Origin: an uncultured Eubacteriales bacterium
GTDB taxonomy: Bacteria > Bacillota > Clostridia > Christensenellales > UBA1242
DNA: 64,000 nucleotides
Direction: 5' to 3'
NCBI GenBank assembly: GCA_949077035.1
Contig: CARUPR010000002.1
Location: forward strand, 104,831 to 168,830
Shown here: positions 60,892 through 64,000 of the stretch, in pieces
Layout: the number at the start of each line of letters is the position of its first letter
Position numbering within the stretch: the first letter of the stretch is position 1
The notes under the pieces: generated by a model
Databases searched by the model: none
The model's input: the letters and a program-made list of their open reading frames with translations, nothing else
What the model was told of the DNA's origin: nothing
Program-made: the position numbers and the translations under genes

Positions 60892-60921
60892 TTGACATCT
60901 TTTTGATTTAAGTGATAAAAT
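60892..60921 (+). promoter_or_regulatory. lgt promoter giving a predicted leaderless mRNA
   Basis: Perfect TTGACA (60892-60897), an 18-bp spacer, then TGA-TAAAAT (hexamer 60916-60921). The ATG at 60928 is seven bases on. There is no ribosome site. Confidence 0.75.
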
Positions 60922-60927
60922 AATTAT

Positions 60928-62058
60928 ATGTTTGGTTTTTATGATAAGTCCTTTACTTTTTTTGGAGTAAATATTGCATATTATGGCCTGTTGATTGCTT
61001 TGGGCATGGGTATAGGCGTTTTTTTGGCTTGCAAAAATGCAAAGTTTAGAGGGCTTAAGTCTGATGATATTATTATAATTGCTTGTTATGTGCTTCCGCT
61101 TTCGATAATTGGGGCAAGGATTTATTATGTCCTTTTCAGTCTTGACAGCTTTGATAATTTTTGGCAGGTTTTTGAAATTTGGAAGGGTGGAATGGCGATT
61201 TATGGTGGAGTAATCGGAGGTGCGATTGGTGTAACTCTCTATTGTCTTATTCACAAGAAAAATTTTTTAGATATTGCAGACATTGTTGTGCCAAGCCTTA
61301 TTTTAGGTCAGGCTATTGGCAGATGGGGGAATTTTATTAATCAAGAAGCATACGGAAACTTTATTTCAAATCCAAATGCTCAATGGTTTCCTCTTGGTGT
61401 TTATATTGAAAGCTGTCATCAAAGTGGATGCGGCTGTGGTGGCTCTGGTTGGCATATGGCAACTTTCTTTTATGAAAGTATTTGGAATTTTGCTGTTTTT
61501 GCTGTGCTTATGATTTTATTAAGAAAAAACAAATTAAATCTGAGAGGCTCTATGATGTGTTTTTACATGATTCTTTATGGAATTGGCAGAACATGGATAG
61601 AGGCTTTCAGGACTGATAGTTTATATTTAGGTAGCATAAGAGTTTCTCAATTATTGTCTATTTTGTTGATAGTTTTTGGTATCGGATTTATAATAGTAAG
61701 CTATATACTAAACAAAAAAGGCAAAATAAAATCTTTAGAACAATTAGAAAATTATTATCAATTGGCATTAAAGGGAAAGCCTGATAAAAATAAAGTCGAA
61801 AAGAAAGATAAAAAATCATTGTTTAAATTAAGCCGTAAAAAAGAGAATGATATAATTGAAAATAATTTTGAAGAAAATATATTAGAAAACAATTCAAAAG
61901 AAGATTTCTTAAAAAACCATTCTGAAGAGAATTATAAAACTGAAGATTTTGCTGAAAAAAATAATCAAGAACAGAATATATCTGAAAATGGAAAGCTTTC
62001 AAGTGAGAACCAATATTCTTTAGATAAAGACAAAAAACAGCAAGATAAAGAAGAATAA
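60928..62058 (+). CDS. lgt: Prolipoprotein diacylglyceryl transferase with a long charged tail
   Basis: Lgt attaches diacylglycerol to the lipobox cysteine, here serving the two lipoproteins at 345 and 6283. The 376-residue protein has seven membrane helices and the Lgt signature GQAIGRWGNFINQEAYG (about 128-144) with the essential Arg and Asn. The catalytic core ends near residue 270. The remaining ~100 residues are a Lys/Glu/Asn-rich, low-complexity tail that most Lgt proteins lack. A hydrophobic-rich CHQSGCGCGGSGWH insertion precedes the helix carrying the conserved FYES. The start is fixed by a leaderless promoter. Confidence 0.95.
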   Translation: MFGFYDKSFTFFGVNIAYYGLLIALGMGIGVFLACKNAKFRGLKSDDIIIIACYVLPLSIIGARIYYVLFSLDSFDNFWQVFEIWKGGMAIYGGVIGGAIGVTLYCLIHKKNFLDIADIVVPSLILGQAIGRWGNFINQEAYGNFISNPNAQWFPLGVYIESCHQSGCGCGGSGWHMATFFYESIWNFAVFAVLMILLRKNKLNLRGSMMCFYMILYGIGRTWIEAFRTDSLYLGSIRVSQLLSILLIVFGIGFIIVSYILNKKGKIKSLEQLENYYQLALKGKPDKNKVEKKDKKSLFKLSRKKENDIIENNFEENILENNSKEDFLKNHSEENYKTEDFAEKNNQEQNISENGKLSSENQYSLDKDKKQQDKEE

Positions 62059-62086
62059 ATATCTCTTGTAATGAAATAATAATTTT

Positions 62087-62575
62087 ATGAGAGGAAGAAT
62101 ATTTACAATTAAAAAATCATCATTGATTTTAAGCTCAGCTATAATAAATGCCATCATGTTTTTGGGTGGCAGTTTATTTTTTGCGTTGGTATTTCAGCAG
62201 TATAATACATGGTTTTTTGTTTTTTGTATTAATGTTGGTCTGCATTTAATAATAAAGGGTATGCTTTTAAAATATGATTCTTCATGCTATTTTGGCATAT
62301 TACTTTTCTTTGTTGGACTTTTTTATATTTATTGCGTTTTTTTAAATTTATTTTATTTTTATCCTGTTTTTGTCTTTATAGCTTTTGCAATTGCTTCTTA
62401 TATCACATTTTATTATTTTAGTCAGCCTTTTCATTTCATTCTAGCTTTATCGCTATTTTTCGTGGCTATTGGTCTATTATTTTTTCTATTAAATAAAATT
62501 TCAATTTGGTTTTTTCTTGCAATTGTTGTGGTGTCTGTGTTATTATTAATAGTAAGATATTTTACATTAAAGTAG
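62087..62575 (+). CDS. Small multi-helix membrane protein, unknown
   Basis: The 162-residue protein has five to six closely spaced membrane helices (about 14-37, 42-62, 66-90, 93-113, 115-135, 138-158) and almost no loops. I recognise no family. No good ribosome site precedes the ATG, and it follows lgt by 28 nt, so it may depend on coupling or on its own weak promoter. It ends 8 nt before the DivIVA-like gene, suggesting they are co-transcribed. Confidence 0.55.
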   Translation: MRGRIFTIKKSSLILSSAIINAIMFLGGSLFFALVFQQYNTWFFVFCINVGLHLIIKGMLLKYDSSCYFGILLFFVGLFYIYCVFLNLFYFYPVFVFIAFAIASYITFYYFSQPFHFILALSLFFVAIGLLFFLLNKISIWFFLAIVVVSVLLLIVRYFTLK

Positions 62576-62583
62576 GAGTATAT

Positions 62584-63351
62584 ATGTTTTCTTCAGATAT
62601 TTATGGATATAACAAGGTTGAAGTTGATAAATTTATTTCAAATTTTAAAGCAGAGCATGAGAAAGCTTTGATGGAAGAAAAATTGAAAGTTTTAGAAGCG
62701 GAGAGAAAGGTTTTAGAAGTAAAAAATAAAGCGCAAGAGATTGAAAACCGCGAAAAAAATATTTTATCAGTGTTGGAGTCATATCGTAAAGCACAGGCTG
62801 AAGGAAGCAGAAATATAGATGTTTTACGTGGGGAGCAGTTGAGGGTTGTATATAGTCATCTGCAAGCTTTTTTGGTAGAACTTAATAATAAGTGTCCGGG
62901 AGTGCTTGTAAACAGCTCATACAAGAAATTAATTATGGAAATAGAAACAATTTTGGCAAGCACCCAAGCAAAGAAAGATGAAATAATAAGCACAGGAACA
63001 GAAAATGACCCAATGCGTATTCTTTTAAGCAAAATGCAGGGGAAAAAGGTTCAAGAAGCACCTAAAGAAATCAAAATTGAGAGGGGAAGCTTAAAAGATA
63101 ATAAAGAACCGATGCGTGAACATACCTCTTTAATCAAGCCTGTTGTAGATATGCAACTTAATGAGGATGATAATTTTGATAATTTAGTTGATAAGTTTTT
63201 AAATACACAGCCACCCGAACAACAACCAAAATCATTAAAAATACAATCAAACGGTTTTGATTTAAAAGAAGCCATAAATCCAAAAGAAGATTTAAGTGAG
63301 ATTATGAAAGCTTTTGATTTTTACTCTAATAATGAAGATGGAGAGTTTTAA
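62584..63351 (+). CDS. DivIVA-like protein
   Basis: The 255-residue protein begins with the DivIVA lipid-binding signature SSDIYGYNKVEVDKFISNF. A coiled coil (about 25-75) rich in Glu/Lys follows, then a second helical part (about 85-135) and a disordered, proline-containing tail. DivIVA/GpsB-type proteins gather at curved membrane or the division site and recruit cell-wall and division factors. The start at 62584 follows TAGGAG; a longer in-frame start at 62506 overlaps the preceding gene and lacks such a site. Confidence 0.8.
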   Translation: MFSSDIYGYNKVEVDKFISNFKAEHEKALMEEKLKVLEAERKVLEVKNKAQEIENREKNILSVLESYRKAQAEGSRNIDVLRGEQLRVVYSHLQAFLVELNNKCPGVLVNSSYKKLIMEIETILASTQAKKDEIISTGTENDPMRILLSKMQGKKVQEAPKEIKIERGSLKDNKEPMREHTSLIKPVVDMQLNEDDNFDNLVDKFLNTQPPEQQPKSLKIQSNGFDLKEAINPKEDLSEIMKAFDFYSNNEDGEF

Positions 63352-63501
63352 CATTTAGGTAGATATTTGCATATATTTATTATGTTTTGCTTTGAATAGA
63401 CAAAAAATCAGTGTTTTTTTGAAAAGTCTTTAAAAAAAAGTTAGTTTAATATATACTTTCAAAAAAAATTGATATTTTTAGAAAAAATTTTGATATTTTT
63501 C

Positions 63502-63530
63502 TTGACATTCCTGTTAAAATATATTAAAAT
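63502..63530 (+). promoter_or_regulatory. Promoter of the tRNA cluster
   Basis: Perfect TTGACA (63502-63507), a 17-bp spacer, then TAAAAT (63525-63530), 20 bp before tRNA-Pro. Confidence 0.8.
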
Positions 63531-63550
63531 ATCAATGCAAACTTGTTAAA

Positions 63551-63626
63551 CGGGGTGTAGCGCAGTTGGTAGCGCGCGTGGTTTGGGACCATGAGGTCGG
63601 GAGTTCGAGCCTCTCCACCCCGACCA
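63551..63626 (+). tRNA. tRNA-Pro (TGG)
   Basis: CGGGGTG/CACCCCG acceptor, loop TTTGGGA giving anticodon TGG, and an encoded CCA. Confidence 0.95.
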
Positions 63627-63650
63627 CTAAAATTTAGCAAGTTCGTCAAT

Positions 63651-63727
63651 GGGCCTTTAGCTCAGTTGGTTAGAGCAACCGGCTCATAACCGGTCGGTCC
63701 GGGGTTCGAGTCCCTGAAGGCCCACCA
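63651..63727 (+). tRNA. tRNA-Met (CAT), elongator type or Ile2
   Basis: GGGCCTT/AAGGCCC acceptor, anticodon stem CCGG, loop with CAT, and an encoded CCA. The paired first acceptor base excludes the initiator. Whether it is elongator Met or lysidine-modified Ile2 cannot be told from sequence alone. Confidence 0.93.
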
Positions 63728-63777
63728 TCTTCTTATTGACACAGAAGATGAAATTTAAAAACACATATATTTTATGT

Positions 63778-63854
63778 GGCTCGGTAGTTCAGTTGGTTAG
63801 AACGCCAGCCTGTCACGCTGGAGGTCGTGGGTTCGAGCCCCATTCGAGTCGCCA
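63778..63854 (+). tRNA. tRNA-Asp (GTC)
   Basis: GGCTCGG/TCGAGTC acceptor with two G-U pairs, anticodon loop CTGTCAC giving GTC, G discriminator, and an encoded CCA. Confidence 0.94.
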
Positions 63855-63923
63855 TAACCCTATGGGTTAAATTAAACTAAATAATTTTTACAATTATTTT
63901 TTTTGTGAAAATTTTAGTATTAA

Positions 63924-63999
63924 GCCCTGATAGCTCAGTCGGTAGAGCAAAGGACTGAAAATCCTTGTGTCGGTGGTTCGATTCCACCTTAGGGCACCA
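63924..63999 (+). tRNA. tRNA-Phe (GAA)
   Basis: GCCCTGA/TTAGGGC acceptor with one mismatch or wobble position, anticodon loop CTGAAAA giving GAA, and an encoded CCA that ends at the window edge. More tRNAs may follow. Confidence 0.94.
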
Positions 64000-64000
64000 A

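Overview
The window is AT-rich, densely coded chromosome from a strictly anaerobic, low-GC Firmicutes-type bacterium. I infer an uncultured gut Clostridia-like lineage. The evidence is pyruvate:ferredoxin oxidoreductase, Firmicutes-type rpoB/rpoC, an Lsa-like ABC-F protein, CCA-encoded tRNAs, Gram-positive lipoprotein signals with lgt, and strong GGAGG ribosome sites. The standard genetic code is used (TGA stops close several genes). No phage, IS element, CRISPR array or rRNA was seen.

Layout. 1-17.3 kb: a lipoprotein behind a promoter with a G9 spacer, hflX, a DUF1858 redox protein, a PRC-barrel protein, an orphan VirB4-like ATPase, and an 11-kb gene for a 3677-residue GLUG-repeat lipoprotein. 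17.6-25.1 kb: rpoB-rpoC with their own promoter and a leader terminator, away from the usual rplJL/rpsL neighbours. 25.4-34.8 kb: nucleotide salvage, a patatin, a ComEC-like hydrolase, a kinase-like protein without a P-loop joined to transketolase, and an alpha/beta hydrolase. 35-42.6 kb: PFOR (minus), truA, a short alaS, and a DUF4097-like beta-helix protein. 42.8-47.3 kb: a minus-strand accessory cluster (MATE-like transporter, ABC-F protein with a complete attenuator, GNAT, Nudix). 47.4-54.7 kb: tRNAs Leu/Cys/Gly, NfeD-SPFH pair, two tandem membrane paralogues, valS, a YjdF-like membrane protein. 54.8-64 kb: a MacB-like ABC transporter (minus), a 17-residue-repeat solenoid protein, an ArsP_2-type metal permease, a Rho-like protein lacking its Walker A motif, lgt, a DivIVA-like protein, and a Pro-Met-Asp-Phe tRNA cluster.

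Four genome-wide habits stand out. (1) A family of ~40-bp intergenic repeats sits just downstream of intrinsic terminators, always in the sense of the upstream gene, and many units can fold into their own hairpin plus T-run. (2) At least seven genes (hflX, DUF1858, 27027, 30309, truA, the MATE-like gene, lgt) have the -10 box 6-8 nt before the ATG and no Shine-Dalgarno, so they look leaderless. (3) The only Rho homologue in view has lost its ATPase motifs. Together with (1), this suggests a termination system resting on intrinsic hairpins with repeat back-ups. (4) Regulation by RNA structure is common: the ABC-F attenuator, the rpoB leader terminator, a hairpin over the ribosome site at 32.9 kb, and a candidate small RNA at 27.7 kb.
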